NCBI RefSeq assembly: GCF_000527175.1
Contig: NZ_AZUR01000001.1
Coordinates: 1,089,011 to 1,153,010 of the forward strand
DNA length: 64,000 nucleotides
Direction of reading: 5' to 3'
Origin: Pseudogulbenkiania sp. MAI-1
GTDB taxonomy: Bacteria; Pseudomonadota; Gammaproteobacteria; Burkholderiales; Chromobacteriaceae
The notes under the pieces are model-generated. The model was given only the letters and a program-made list of their open reading frames with translations. It did no database searches and was not told the origin of the DNA. Below, piece after piece: positions 16,676-25,281 of the stretch. A program made the position numbers and the translations under genes. The stretch's first letter is position 1. Every line of letters starts with the position of its first letter.

Positions 16676-18058
16676 ATGATCCGCACCCGTTTCGCCCCCA
16701 GCCCCACCGGTTACCTGCACATCGGTGGTGTGCGCACCGCGCTGTTTTCCTGGGCGTATGCCCGCAAGAACCACGGCAGCTTCATCCTGCGTATCGAAGA
16801 CACCGACCTCGAGCGCTCCACGCCGGAATCGGTGAAGGCCATCCTGGACGGCATGCACTGGATCGGCCTCGACTACGACGAAGGTCCGTTCTACCAGACC
16901 CAGCGTTTCGACCGTTACAAAGAGGTCATCCAGCAGCTCGTGGCCTCTGGCCACGCCTACTACTGCTACTGCTCCAAGGAAGAACTGGAAGCGCTGCGCG
17001 CCGAGCAGGAAGCCAAGGGCGAGAAGCCGCGCTACGACCGCCGCTGGCGCCCGGAAGAAGGCAAGACCCTGCCGACGCCGCCGGCGGGAGTACAGCCGGT
17101 GGTGCGCTTCAAGACCCCGCTGACCGGCAGCGTGGCGTGGGACGACGCGGTCAAGGGGCGCATCGAATTCCAGAACGAGGAACTGGACGATCTGATCATC
17201 GCCCGCCCGGACGGCAGCCCGACCTACAACTTCTGCGTGGTGGTGGACGACTGGGACATGAACATCACCCACGTCATCCGCGGCGACGACCACGTCAACA
17301 ACACCCCGCGCCAGATCAACATCCTGCAGGCTCTGGGTGCGCCGCTACCGGTGTACGGCCACCTGCCGATGATCCTCAACGAGGACGGCCAGAAGATGTC
17401 GAAGCGCCGCGACGCGGTGAGCGTGGTCGACTACGCCGCCAAGGGCATCCTGCCGGAAGCGCTGCTCAACTATCTGGCGCGCCTGGGCTGGGGCCACGGC
17501 GACGACGAGTTCTTCACCATAGAGCAGTTCGTCGAGTGGTTCGACCTGAAGGACGTCAGCCCTTCGGCCAGCCGTTTCAACAACGAGAAGTTCCTGTGGC
17601 TCAACGCCCAGCACATCAAGGCCGCCGACAACCTGCGCCTGGCGCAGCTGATCGCACCGAAGCTGGCCGAGGCCGGCATCGACCCGTCCAGCGGCCCGTG
17701 CCTGAGCGACGTCATCGCGCTGGTCAAGGAGCGTGTGCAGGATCTCAACGCCCTGGCCGCCGAATGCGATTACTTCTACCGTAAGCGTGAGCCGGCCGCC
17801 GCCGACGTCGAGAAGCACCTGGCCGACGACAGCAAGGCGCGCATGGCGCGTTTCGCCGAGCAGCTGGCCGCGCTGCCGGAGTGGAACGCCGCAGCGATCC
17901 ACCATCTGTTCAAGCCGTTCTGTGCCGCCGAAGGCATCAAGATGGGCCAGCTCGGCATGCCGCTGCGCGTGCTGGTGTGCGGCACCACCCAGACCCCGTC
18001 GGTCGACGCCGTGTTGGCGCTGATCGGCAAGGATGAGGTGCTGCGCCGCATGGGCTGA
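16676..18058 (+). CDS. gltX: Glutamyl-tRNA synthetase
   Basis: GluRS charges tRNA-Glu with glutamate. The 460-aa class I synthetase begins MIRTRFAPSPTGYLHIGG (HIGH-type motif HIGG) and carries KMSKR in GQKMSKRRDAVSV; IEDTDLERS and the C-terminal anticodon-binding helices are present. Start ATG 16676 follows from the canonical N-terminus; a longer in-frame start at 16556 would run through the upstream terminator. It stands alone between terminators, as housekeeping genes often do. Confidence 0.97.
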   Translation: MIRTRFAPSPTGYLHIGGVRTALFSWAYARKNHGSFILRIEDTDLERSTPESVKAILDGMHWIGLDYDEGPFYQTQRFDRYKEVIQQLVASGHAYYCYCSKEELEALRAEQEAKGEKPRYDRRWRPEEGKTLPTPPAGVQPVVRFKTPLTGSVAWDDAVKGRIEFQNEELDDLIIARPDGSPTYNFCVVVDDWDMNITHVIRGDDHVNNTPRQINILQALGAPLPVYGHLPMILNEDGQKMSKRRDAVSVVDYAAKGILPEALLNYLARLGWGHGDDEFFTIEQFVEWFDLKDVSPSASRFNNEKFLWLNAQHIKAADNLRLAQLIAPKLAEAGIDPSSGPCLSDVIALVKERVQDLNALAAECDYFYRKREPAAADVEKHLADDSKARMARFAEQLAALPEWNAAAIHHLFKPFCAAEGIKMGQLGMPLRVLVCGTTQTPSVDAVLALIGKDEVLRRMG

Positions 18059-18104
18059 GTGCCGGCCTGAGGCGCCACGTCTTCGGCCGAAAGGCCGACA
18101 GAAC

Positions 18105-18139
18105 AACCCCCGTCGCTCCGAGAGGAGGGCGGGGGTTTT
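18105..18139 (+). terminator. Rho-independent terminator of gltX
   Basis: AACCCCCG (18105-18112) pairs with CGGGGGTT, ending in TTTT at 18136-18139. The same C5/G5 design recurs at 22681. Confidence 0.85.
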
Positions 18140-18282
18140 GTATTGGCCGGGAGGTCGCCGCGCAGCTGTTCGCGTGCGGGCTTTGCTCCCGCTGCAGGAC
18201 GGGGTGGTAAACAGTACAACGTGTTATCTCAGCGTCTTGTTTGGGTTTATTTGGCTGTGCCAAACGCTATAAATACTGAAAA

Positions 18283-18322
18283 GGAAAACCGAAAGGTCCA
18301 GGACCTGGAAGATCGGTTTTCC
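18283..18322 (+). promoter_or_regulatory. Nested hairpin in the untranslated leader of the zincin-like gene
   Basis: Outer arms GGAAAACCG (18283-18291) and CGGTTTTCC (18314-18322) are perfect reverse complements; inside, AGGTCC-A-GGACCT (18294-18306) is a second perfect palindrome. No T-run follows. It lies 80 nt before the start codon, so an mRNA-stability or regulatory element is more likely than a terminator. Confidence 0.5.
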
Positions 18323-18401
18323 AGTGATGAGGGCGAGGCCGCTCGCCACCGGCGCCCGGAGTGCCCCGTTCCTGCCAATGCCACGAGTAAAGGAAACCAT
18401 C

Positions 18402-19274
18402 ATGTTCGTCACGGCGTATAAACGTTTACGGTTGCCACTGCTGGTCGGGATTGCCTTGGCCGCGTTCTCGGGGATAAGCCAGGCGGAGCATTCCTGGGGC
18501 GGCTACCATTGGGCGCGCACCGGTAACCCGTTCACGCTGAAACTGGGGGATAACCTGACCTCGCTCGATTGGAAGAACCACCTCGCGGCGAGCTCCAGCG
18601 ACTGGAACAGTCCCCCTTCTGGGGCAACAACCCCGCTGTTCACTGCCATCGTTGGCGGCCTATCGACGAAGCGGACGTGTTCGATGGTCAAGGGCACCAC
18701 CCAGGTCTGTAACGGCAAGTATGGTTTCAACGGCTGGCTCGGGCTGGCGTCGATCAACATCACCGGCGGTAGCCACATCACCCAGGGCGCGGCCAAGATG
18801 AACGACAGTTACTTCAATCTCTCAACGTATAACAATACCAACGAGAGACGGCACGTGATGTGCCAGGAGATCGCGCACACCTTCGGGCTCGACCATCAAT
18901 CCGAAGACGGCAGTTCACAGAATTCCTGCATGGACTATTTCTCGAACACCGGCGCCAACGCCACCAACAGCGATAGCACACGGCCGAACGCGCATGACTT
19001 CGAGGAACTGAATATCATCTATGCGCACGGGGATAGCACCACCACCGTCGCCGCCTCGAGTGCCACGGCGCCATCCGCGTCCGACGTCGACATCACCGAC
19101 GATCCGAATAGCTGGGGCACGCTGATGCGCCAGTCCGCCAACGGGCGCAGTTCCGTTTACGAACGCTTCAACCGGGACGGTTCCAGAACGCTGACCCACG
19201 TCTACTGGACCTTCGAGGCGGCGAGCCGTTGCCCGAGTTGCGATCATCGCTTTGAAAGTCATGACCGGAACTGA
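18402..19274 (+). CDS. Secreted zincin-like protein with QExxHxxGxxH variant active site
   Basis: The 290-aa protein has a Sec signal (residues 1-28, cleaved near SQA-EHSW). The metzincin-like helix reads HVMCQEIAHTFGLDHQ: Gln155, Glu156, His159, Gly162, His165. The usual first zinc His is Gln here, while Glu, the second and third His and the Gly turn are kept; a His sits four residues before the Gln. The downstream CMDYFS recalls a met-turn. The same Gln form occurs, from memory, in other bacterial secreted relatives. It may be an active protease with altered metal binding or an inactive binding protein. GGAAA precedes ATG 18402. It is followed, after 182 bp, by a lipoprotein gene. Confidence 0.7.
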   Translation: MFVTAYKRLRLPLLVGIALAAFSGISQAEHSWGGYHWARTGNPFTLKLGDNLTSLDWKNHLAASSSDWNSPPSGATTPLFTAIVGGLSTKRTCSMVKGTTQVCNGKYGFNGWLGLASINITGGSHITQGAAKMNDSYFNLSTYNNTNERRHVMCQEIAHTFGLDHQSEDGSSQNSCMDYFSNTGANATNSDSTRPNAHDFEELNIIYAHGDSTTTVAASSATAPSASDVDITDDPNSWGTLMRQSANGRSSVYERFNRDGSRTLTHVYWTFEAASRCPSCDHRFESHDRN

Positions 19275-19456
19275 GGTGGCCAGTCAAGACCACCGTCGGG
19301 GTCGTCGATGCAAGTCAGCTCGCGGCACCGCGTGTGCATTCCCTGACGCGTTCCGCAATGGCGCGATGCCGCAGTGACACCTTGTAAGTATTTATCCGTT
19401 TGAAGATCGGTCTGCTACGCGTTGTTTCCGGTGAAATAAGGCAAGGGGGCTCGAAG

Positions 19457-20569
19457 ATGAAGAACATGGCGGACATGTTGCTGCGGCCACTGCTGTTGAT
19501 GGCGGTGCTGGCTGGGCTGACGGCATGCGCTACTCAACAAAAGCCGTATGCGACGGAAGTCATCGTCAGAACGGCAGAAAACTTCCACACGCATGACGAT
19601 ATCGTCCACTTCATGGAGGTGGCCGCCAGCAGCAAGGTGGCCGTGATCAATCTGAACGTCAAGAACGATGAAGATGGAGCCATCATCCCCTCCGGCTACG
19701 TGTTCTACGACAGCAAGATCGCCCCCAGGGCAGCCGGCTACCATGGCTTTGACGTGCTGCAGGACGTCATCGACGAGGCGCACAAACGGAATATTCAGGT
19801 ACGGGCATGGATTCCGCAGTTTCACGACAAGGCCGCCATCGAGATAAACGGCGCCTGGCAGATGAAGTCGCTGGTGAACGGCGACGTCGTGCCGTTCCAG
19901 GGGGCGGGCAGTCTGGAGTATTTCGTCAACCCGTTGCATCCGGAGGTGCAGGCGTACCAGCGCTCGATCATCCGGGAGATCGTCAGCCGTTACAATGTCG
20001 ACGGTGTCGTCCTCGATTGGCTGCGGTTTGACGATTTCAACATGGATATGGGTGATCTCACGCGCGAGGCTTACCGGCAGCGCTTCGGCGTCGATCCGGT
20101 ATCGATCGATCTGACAACCGACAACGAAGAACGGAGGCAATGGGGCGAGTGGCGGACCGATCAAATCGGCGACTACGTCAAGGCGGTGCGCGACGACATC
20201 AAGCAGATCAAGCCGGGCATTTCCCTGGGCGTCTATATCCTGCCGCCGGAATTCAGCGAAGTCGGGCAAGACGTGGCCAAGTTCAAGGATTACCTCGATT
20301 TCGTGTCCCCGATGGCGTATTTCCGCGACTGGGGGTTCGAGTCACGCTGGGTGTACAACGACAGCGGAATCCTGTCGCAAACCCGGCGCAAAGCGCGGGA
20401 CACCGCGATCGTTCCTGCTTTCGATGTCCATTGGACGGACGCGCAATATCGCGAAATCTATCGTGGCATGCGCGATCTCCATCCCGGGACAGAGAGCGTG
20501 GCGTTCTTCTTGTACGGGAAGTGGGACGACGAGGCCATGGGCAAGGTCAGGCTATTGGGGGAGTGGTGA
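19457..20569 (+). CDS. Lipoprotein with GHL10 (glycosyl-hydrolase-like, DUF187/PgaB-C-like) barrel
   Basis: The 370-aa protein starts with a lipobox signal (LAGLTAC). The mature part is a TIM-barrel-like domain: NIQVRAWIPQF, FVNPLHPEVQAYQRSIIREI, YNVDGVVLDWLRFDDFN with acidic residues at strand ends, and DFVSPMAYFRDWG. These blocks match the GHL10 family related to the PgaB C-terminal hydrolase, which acts on extracellular polysaccharide. The substrate is unknown. Start ATG 19457 has AAGGGGG upstream and gives a normal signal peptide; a TTG 57 nt earlier is the alternative. It follows the zincin-like gene and may form an envelope or secretion-related pair with it (inference). Confidence 0.78.
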   Translation: MKNMADMLLRPLLLMAVLAGLTACATQQKPYATEVIVRTAENFHTHDDIVHFMEVAASSKVAVINLNVKNDEDGAIIPSGYVFYDSKIAPRAAGYHGFDVLQDVIDEAHKRNIQVRAWIPQFHDKAAIEINGAWQMKSLVNGDVVPFQGAGSLEYFVNPLHPEVQAYQRSIIREIVSRYNVDGVVLDWLRFDDFNMDMGDLTREAYRQRFGVDPVSIDLTTDNEERRQWGEWRTDQIGDYVKAVRDDIKQIKPGISLGVYILPPEFSEVGQDVAKFKDYLDFVSPMAYFRDWGFESRWVYNDSGILSQTRRKARDTAIVPAFDVHWTDAQYREIYRGMRDLHPGTESVAFFLYGKWDDEAMGKVRLLGEW

Positions 20570-20649
20570 AGCGTGATGGTTGCTGATATCGGCTTTCCGC
20601 CCGAAACAGGAGGGGCTTTCTTCTGCCCCATGCTCCCCCGAGCGTTGTC

Positions 20650-20679
20650 TTGGACGTGCCCATGCGTGCTGACTATAGT
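20650..20679 (+). promoter_or_regulatory. Sigma-70 promoter candidate for bfr
   Basis: TTGGAC (20650-20655), 18-nt spacer, TATAGT (20674-20679), about 90 nt before the bacterioferritin start. No Fur-like site was seen over it. Confidence 0.5.
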
Positions 20680-20772
20680 GGGAAAATGCCAGGAGCCTCA
20701 CTCGGCAGCTTGAGCGAAGGTGTGTCCTGGCTTCCCGCTGTTTTCCCCGGCTATCTGTCAGGAGACCGAAAC

Positions 20773-21237
20773 ATGAAAGGCAACAAGGCGGTTATCGAGG
20801 CGCTCAACAAGCAATTGGCCGGTGAGCTGACGGCGCGCGACCAGTATTTCATCCACTCCCGCATGTACCACGATTGGGGGCTGGAGCATCTGTTCGAGCG
20901 GCTGAACCATGAGATGGAGGAGGAAACCGGCCACGCCGCCGGCTTGATCAGCCGCATCCTGTTCCTGGAGGGTACGCCCGGCATGAGCCCCGGCAAGCTC
21001 AACATCGGCAAGGATGTCGAGTCCATGCTGGCCAACGACCTCAAACTGGAGTACGACACCGTCGCCTTGTTGCGTTCGGCGATCGCCGTGTGCGAGAAGG
21101 AGGGCGATTACGTCAGCCGCGAACTGCTGGAGGGGATGCTGGACGACACCGAGGAAGACCACGCCCATTGGCTGGAACAGCAGTTGGGCCTGATCAAGCT
21201 GATGGGGCTGCAGAACTACATCCAGTCGCAGACCTGA
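20773..21237 (+). CDS. bfr: Bacterioferritin subunit lacking the haem methionine
   Basis: Bacterioferritins are 24-mers that oxidise and store iron. The 154-aa four-helix protein keeps the di-iron ferroxidase ligands at the E. coli positions or next to them: Glu18, Glu51, His54, Glu93, Glu127 and His130. Position 52, Met in haem-binding subunits, is Thr here (EEETGH). It therefore looks like the non-haem partner of a two-subunit Bfr; a haem-binding partner would have to be elsewhere, as no second bfr or bfd lies here. TCAGGAGA precedes ATG 20773. Confidence 0.9.
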   Translation: MKGNKAVIEALNKQLAGELTARDQYFIHSRMYHDWGLEHLFERLNHEMEEETGHAAGLISRILFLEGTPGMSPGKLNIGKDVESMLANDLKLEYDTVALLRSAIAVCEKEGDYVSRELLEGMLDDTEEDHAHWLEQQLGLIKLMGLQNYIQSQT

Positions 21238-21389
21238 GCCGGCGGGGCAGACTGCGTCATTCCCGCGCCGGCTGTCGCCTGGGGGTGTCACCCGTTCCGC
21301 CCACGAGCATCGCTGCACGAAATTCCCGTTGCCTTCGGCCGGTATCGGCCGGAGCGTGCCTTGTCGCGCGGTCGCACAGCGAAACCGCG

Positions 21390-21407
21390 TTGTCAGAATG
21401 TTGTCAT
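21390..21407 (+). promoter_or_regulatory. PHO box upstream of glpQ
   Basis: TTGTCAG-aatg-TTGTCAT: two 7-bp direct repeats close to CTGTCAT with the exact 4-bp spacer of PhoB sites, 50 bp before glpQ. It implies induction under phosphate starvation, which suits the gene. Confidence 0.75.
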
Positions 21408-21456
21408 CAAACTGTGGAACACTGCCGGGCGGATTTCCCGCAACCGTTTGAGGACA

Positions 21457-22623
21457 ATGTCTGTGAGCAAGCATGGTGTTCTGGCCGCGGCGCTTGCCGC
21501 CGCGCTGGCGGCCCCGGCGATGGCCGCCCCGAAAGGTATCTTCCCCACCCTCGACGGCAAGGCGCCGCTGGTGATCGCTCACCGTGGCGCGTCCGGCTAT
21601 CTGCCGGACCACACGCTGGAGGGGTACGCCAAGGCGATCGAACTGGGGGCCGATTACATCGAGCCGGATCTGGTGATGACCAAGGATGGCGTGTTGATCG
21701 CCCGTCACGAGCCGAACCTGAAAGACACCACCGATGTGTCCAAACATCCGGAGTTCGCCAGCCGCAAGCGCAAGATGAAGGTGGATGGTGTCGAGGAGGA
21801 GGGCTGGTTCGCCTCCGACTTCACGCTGGCCGAGATCAAGACCCTGCGCGCTGTGCAGCCGCGCGCCGACCGCAGCAAGGCCTTTGACGGACAGTTCCAG
21901 ATCCCGACCTTCGACGAGGTGCTGGCGTTGCGCGAGAAGAAGTCGAAGGAAGTGGGCCGCGAGATCGGCGTCTATCCGGAAACCAAGCACCCGACCTATC
22001 ACCAGCAACTGGGGCTGGCGCTGGAGAAGCCGCTGGTTACGTTGCTGGCCAAGTACCGGCTGAACCGCAAGAACGCGCCGGTGTTCATCCAGTCGTTCGA
22101 GGCGGCCAACCTCAAGACGCTGCGCAAGCTGACACCGAACAAGCTGGTGTACCTGCTCGACGCCAACGATGTGCGCCCGGACGGCAGCATCGACGCCAAC
22201 CGGCCGTATGACTTCGTGGTCTCGGGCGACCAGCGCACCTACGCCGACATGCTGACGCCGGCCGGCCTGAAGGAGATCAAGACCTTCGCCGACGGCATCG
22301 GCCCGTGGAAGCCGTACCTGATCAGCTGGCAGGCGATGGTCGATCCGAAAACCGGCAAGGCGGCCGACGTGGACGGCGACAAGCAGGTAGACCAGCGTGA
22401 CATGACGCTGCTGGAACCGTCCAGTGTGATCCGCGACGCGCACAAGCTGGGCCTGTTGGTGCACGCCTACACTTTCCGCAACGAGGCCAGGCTGCTGGCG
22501 GCCAACTACCAGGGCAATCCGGGCGAGGAATACCGCACCTACTTTGCCGCCGGCCTCGACGGCGTGTTCTCCGACTTCACCGACACTGCCGTTGCGGCGC
22601 GTGCACAGATGCAGGCTCGTTGA
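21457..22623 (+). CDS. glpQ: Periplasmic glycerophosphodiester phosphodiesterase
   Basis: GlpQ splits glycerophosphodiesters to glycerol-3-phosphate and alcohol in the periplasm. The 388-aa protein has a signal peptide ending APAMAAPKG and the GDPD barrel: VIAHRGASGYLPDHTLEGY, the metal-binding Glu/Asp in YIEPDLVMTKDG and His in IARHEPNL, and VYPETKHP. Length matches periplasmic GlpQ, not the short cytosolic UgpQ. TTGAGGA precedes ATG 21457. A PHO box lies upstream, and no glpT follows; a terminator is at 22681. Confidence 0.94.
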   Translation: MSVSKHGVLAAALAAALAAPAMAAPKGIFPTLDGKAPLVIAHRGASGYLPDHTLEGYAKAIELGADYIEPDLVMTKDGVLIARHEPNLKDTTDVSKHPEFASRKRKMKVDGVEEEGWFASDFTLAEIKTLRAVQPRADRSKAFDGQFQIPTFDEVLALREKKSKEVGREIGVYPETKHPTYHQQLGLALEKPLVTLLAKYRLNRKNAPVFIQSFEAANLKTLRKLTPNKLVYLLDANDVRPDGSIDANRPYDFVVSGDQRTYADMLTPAGLKEIKTFADGIGPWKPYLISWQAMVDPKTGKAADVDGDKQVDQRDMTLLEPSSVIRDAHKLGLLVHAYTFRNEARLLAANYQGNPGEEYRTYFAAGLDGVFSDFTDTAVAARAQMQAR

Positions 22624-22680
22624 GCGGCCTGATGTGAGGCTGGCCTCGGCCACAGGGGCCACTGGCCCCGAGCCCGACGA

Positions 22681-22713
22681 CCCCCGCCACTTCGCAAGGA
22701 GGGCGGGGGTTTT
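22681..22713 (+). terminator. Rho-independent terminator of glpQ
   Basis: CCCCCGCC / GGCGGGGG with a 13-nt loop, followed by TTTT. It faces the convergent DUF4399 gene ending at 22743. Confidence 0.85.
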
Positions 22714-22742
22714 GTTCGTTCAACGGGATGGCGAGCCGGGCA

Positions 22743-23141
22743 TCAAGGTTTGACCATCACCTTGATGCTGCTGCTCATCGCCTCGCCGTACGATTGGTGC
22801 GCGCCGTTGGCGAACTGCAGCGTCAGCGTGTGCTCGCCCGGCGGCAGCGTCAGCTCGGTTTCGGTCTGTCCCTTGCCGAAATGGCGATGGCTGTCGTCGG
22901 TCGGCACCACTTCGCCCTGGGGAGTGGCGGAGCCGTCGATGATCAGGTGATGGTGGCCTGTGTCGGGCTTCGTGTCGCCGGCCGGGGCGATCGCCATGCC
23001 TTCCAGGCCGAAGCGAACCTTGAACGGGCTCTTTACCGTGGCGCCGTCTTGCGGCTCGACGAAATAGACGCGCCCGGCGGCTTGCGCCGCCCCGGCAGCG
23101 AGCAGCGCGCCCAGGCATAGGGCCGAGAGGATGTTCTTCAT
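22743..23141 (-). CDS. Periplasmic DUF4399 protein
   Basis: The 132-aa protein has a signal peptide (cleavage near AQAAGRV) and the DUF4399 pattern: VYFVEPQDGATVKSPFKVRF, GHHHLIID, HRHFGKGQTETELTLPPGEH and TLQFANGAHQSYG. The His clusters (GHHH, HRH) could hold metal, but family function is unknown. Start ATG 23141 gives a proper signal peptide; the frame upstream is non-coding in style. It is a single gene, convergent with glpQ. Confidence 0.85.
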   Translation of the reverse strand: MKNILSALCLGALLAAGAAQAAGRVYFVEPQDGATVKSPFKVRFGLEGMAIAPAGDTKPDTGHHHLIIDGSATPQGEVVPTDDSHRHFGKGQTETELTLPPGEHTLTLQFANGAHQSYGEAMSSSIKVMVKP

Positions 23142-23377
23142 CACGGTGGGTTTGCTCCAGCAAGGGTGGAGCTTCGTTTTATGCAATTTCGTTGCGGCTA
23201 TCAACGTCGTTGTACCTGATTTTGCCGGGGCGCCGTCCGAGAGAACGGTGCCGCAGGAGGGGGAACTCTGCCGATGGCGGTGTTTCGACAGGGGCCCCGA
23301 GAGGGCAGGCGGCTTGGATACCGGGAACCGTGCTACGGCCCTCGGCATCACCCGGCATGTGAAGCGGACTGGACATC

Positions 23378-24586
23378 ATGACGCCGGCACGGCAGGCTGA
23401 GCATTTTGCTTTTTTCGATGCCATCATGCTGACCCGCCAAGACCTCCCCGCACTCACCGCCGGTTTCGTGACCGTGCTGGTGGGTTACACCAGTTCCGCC
23501 GCCATCGTGTTCCAGGCTGCCCGCAGCGCCGGCGCCAACCCCGCCGAGATCAGCTCCTGGCTGATGGCGCTGGGGCTGGCGATGGGGCTGACCTGCATCG
23601 GCCTGTCGCTGCGCTATAAGGTGCCGGTGGTGACGGCGTGGTCGACGCCGGGGGCGGCACTGTTGATCACCAGCCTGTCCGGGGTGAGCCTGCCGCAGGC
23701 GATCGGCGCCTTCGTGTTCTCGGCCGGGCTGATCACGCTGTCCGGTGTTACCGGCCTGTTCGAGCGCGCCATCAGCCGCATTCCGCTGCCGATGGCGGCG
23801 GCGATGCTGGCCGGCATCCTGGTCAAGTTCGGCATGAACGTGTTCGGCGCGATGCAGGCCAATCTGGTGCTGGTGCTGCCGATGTTCGTCGCCTACCTGA
23901 TGCTCAAACGCCTATTACCGCGCTACGCCGTGGTGCTGGTGCTGCTGCTGGGCGGGCTGATCGCGGCGGGGCAGGGCGGGCTGCATTTGGACGGGCTGGC
24001 GCTGGAACTGGCGACGCCGCTGTGGACCACGCCGCAGTTCGCGCCCGGCGTGCTGCTCGGCGTCGGGCTGCCGCTGTTCGTGGTGACCATGGCCTCGCAG
24101 AACGTGCCGGGCGTGGCGGTGCTGCACTCGGCGGGCTACCGTCCGCCGATCTCGGCGCTGATGACCGGCACCGGTCTGGTCAACCTGCTGTTGGCGCCGT
24201 TCGGCTGCTTCGCCGTCAACCTGGCGGCGATCACCGCCGCGCTGTGCATGAGCCGCGAGGCGCACGAGGACCCGGCGCGGCGCTACCTCGCCAGCGTGGC
24301 GGCCGGCAGCTTCTACCTGCTGCTCGGCGTGTTCGGCGCCACCGTCGGCGCCTTGTTCGCGGCCTTTCCCCAGGAGCTGGTGCTGGCCATCGCCGGGCTG
24401 GCGCTGTTCGGCACCATCGCCGGCGGCTTGACCACGGCGATGAGGGACGACGCCGAGCGCGAACCGGCGCTGATCACCTTTCTGATCACCGCCTCGGGGG
24501 TGACGCTGTTCGGCGTCGGTTCGGCGTTCTGGGGCTTGGTGGGCGGCACGCTGGCGCTGGTGGTGCTGAACGCCCGGCGCGGCTAG
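23378..24586 (+). CDS. benE: Benzoate/H+ symporter BenE family transporter
   Basis: The protein has up to 402 aa and about twelve membrane segments. Family blocks are ALTAGFVTVLVGYTSSAAIV near the N-terminus, PVVTAWSTPGAALL, and VVTMASQNVPGVAVLHSAGY. BenE proteins import aromatic acids such as benzoate by proton symport; no benzoate-degradation gene is near, so the substrate is uncertain. Two starts are possible: 23378 (weak GGACTGGA upstream) and 23426 (MLTRQDLP, closer to the usual N-terminus). The next gene encodes a TetR-like regulator that may control it. Confidence 0.87.
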   Translation: MTPARQAEHFAFFDAIMLTRQDLPALTAGFVTVLVGYTSSAAIVFQAARSAGANPAEISSWLMALGLAMGLTCIGLSLRYKVPVVTAWSTPGAALLITSLSGVSLPQAIGAFVFSAGLITLSGVTGLFERAISRIPLPMAAAMLAGILVKFGMNVFGAMQANLVLVLPMFVAYLMLKRLLPRYAVVLVLLLGGLIAAGQGGLHLDGLALELATPLWTTPQFAPGVLLGVGLPLFVVTMASQNVPGVAVLHSAGYRPPISALMTGTGLVNLLLAPFGCFAVNLAAITAALCMSREAHEDPARRYLASVAAGSFYLLLGVFGATVGALFAAFPQELVLAIAGLALFGTIAGGLTTAMRDDAEREPALITFLITASGVTLFGVGSAFWGLVGGTLALVVLNARRG

Positions 24587-24711
24587 CGGTTGGGGGCTTC
24601 GGTCGGGTGGAAGGGGCAGGGCTTGCTATAGTTTCAGGGTCAGCGGGCGAACGAGAGGGCATGCTCGCCCGACCGGCATCGCATCCCCGTCAGCAGCAGC
24701 AGGAGGCCACC

Positions 24712-25281
24712 ATGTACCCGACCCTACGCGACGTCATCCTCGACAAGGCGCTGGAACTGGGCGAGGCCAAGGGCTGGGAGGCGGTGCGGCTCTACGACGT
24801 GGCCACGGCGCTGGGCATCACCCTCGACGAGCTGCGTCAGTGTTACCGCCAGAAGGATGAGCTGGCCGAGGCCTGGCTCGACCGTGCCGACGCCGCCATG
24901 CTCCGGACGGGGGCCGATCCTGCCATCGCCGCTTTGCCGGTGCCGCAGCGCCTGACCGGACTCCTGATGGCCTGGCTCGGTTCCCTTGCCCGGCACAAGG
25001 CCGTCACCGTCGGCATGCTGGGCTACAAGGCCGAGTTCGGCCATATCCATCTGCAGGCCGCCGCCCTGCTGCGCGTGAGCCGCACCGTGCAATGGCTGCG
25101 CGAAGCGGCGCAGCTGGAGGCGAGCGGGCCGGCACGCATCGTCGAGGAGGTGGGACTGAGCAGCCTGTTCCTGGCAACGTGCGGCTACTGGTTGCTGGAT
25201 CGCAGCGCCGATCAGGCCGATACTCGTGCCTTCCTTGAGCGTCAGCTGGCCTGCGCCGATCGCTTGGGCTGCTGGCGCTGA
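24712..25281 (+). CDS. TetR-like DNA-binding regulator
   Basis: The 189-aa all-helical protein has an N-terminal helix-turn-helix (LYDVATALGITLDELRQCYRQ, residues about 28-50) of TetR type and a divergent C-terminal ligand domain rich in Leu and Ala. The N-terminus also resembles the HTH-like part of COQ9-type proteins. CAGGAGG stands upstream of ATG 24712. The last base of its TGA is the first of the next ATG, so it is coupled to the YdjM-like gene. Target and effector are unknown; benE and ydjM-like neighbours are candidates. Confidence 0.7.
   Translation: MYPTLRDVILDKALELGEAKGWEAVRLYDVATALGITLDELRQCYRQKDELAEAWLDRADAAMLRTGADPAIAALPVPQRLTGLLMAWLGSLARHKAVTVGMLGYKAEFGHIHLQAAALLRVSRTVQWLREAAQLEASGPARIVEEVGLSSLFLATCGYWLLDRSADQADTRAFLERQLACADRLGCWR

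Larger units (their letters stand above)
18059..18401. other. Gene-free stretch: gltX terminator, then leader of the zincin-like gene
   Basis: It holds the terminator at 18105-18139 and then an AT-richer stretch with a possible TATAAA -10 near 18268 and a nested hairpin at 18283-18322 ahead of the 18402 start. Small frames here have no coding character. Confidence 0.6.
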
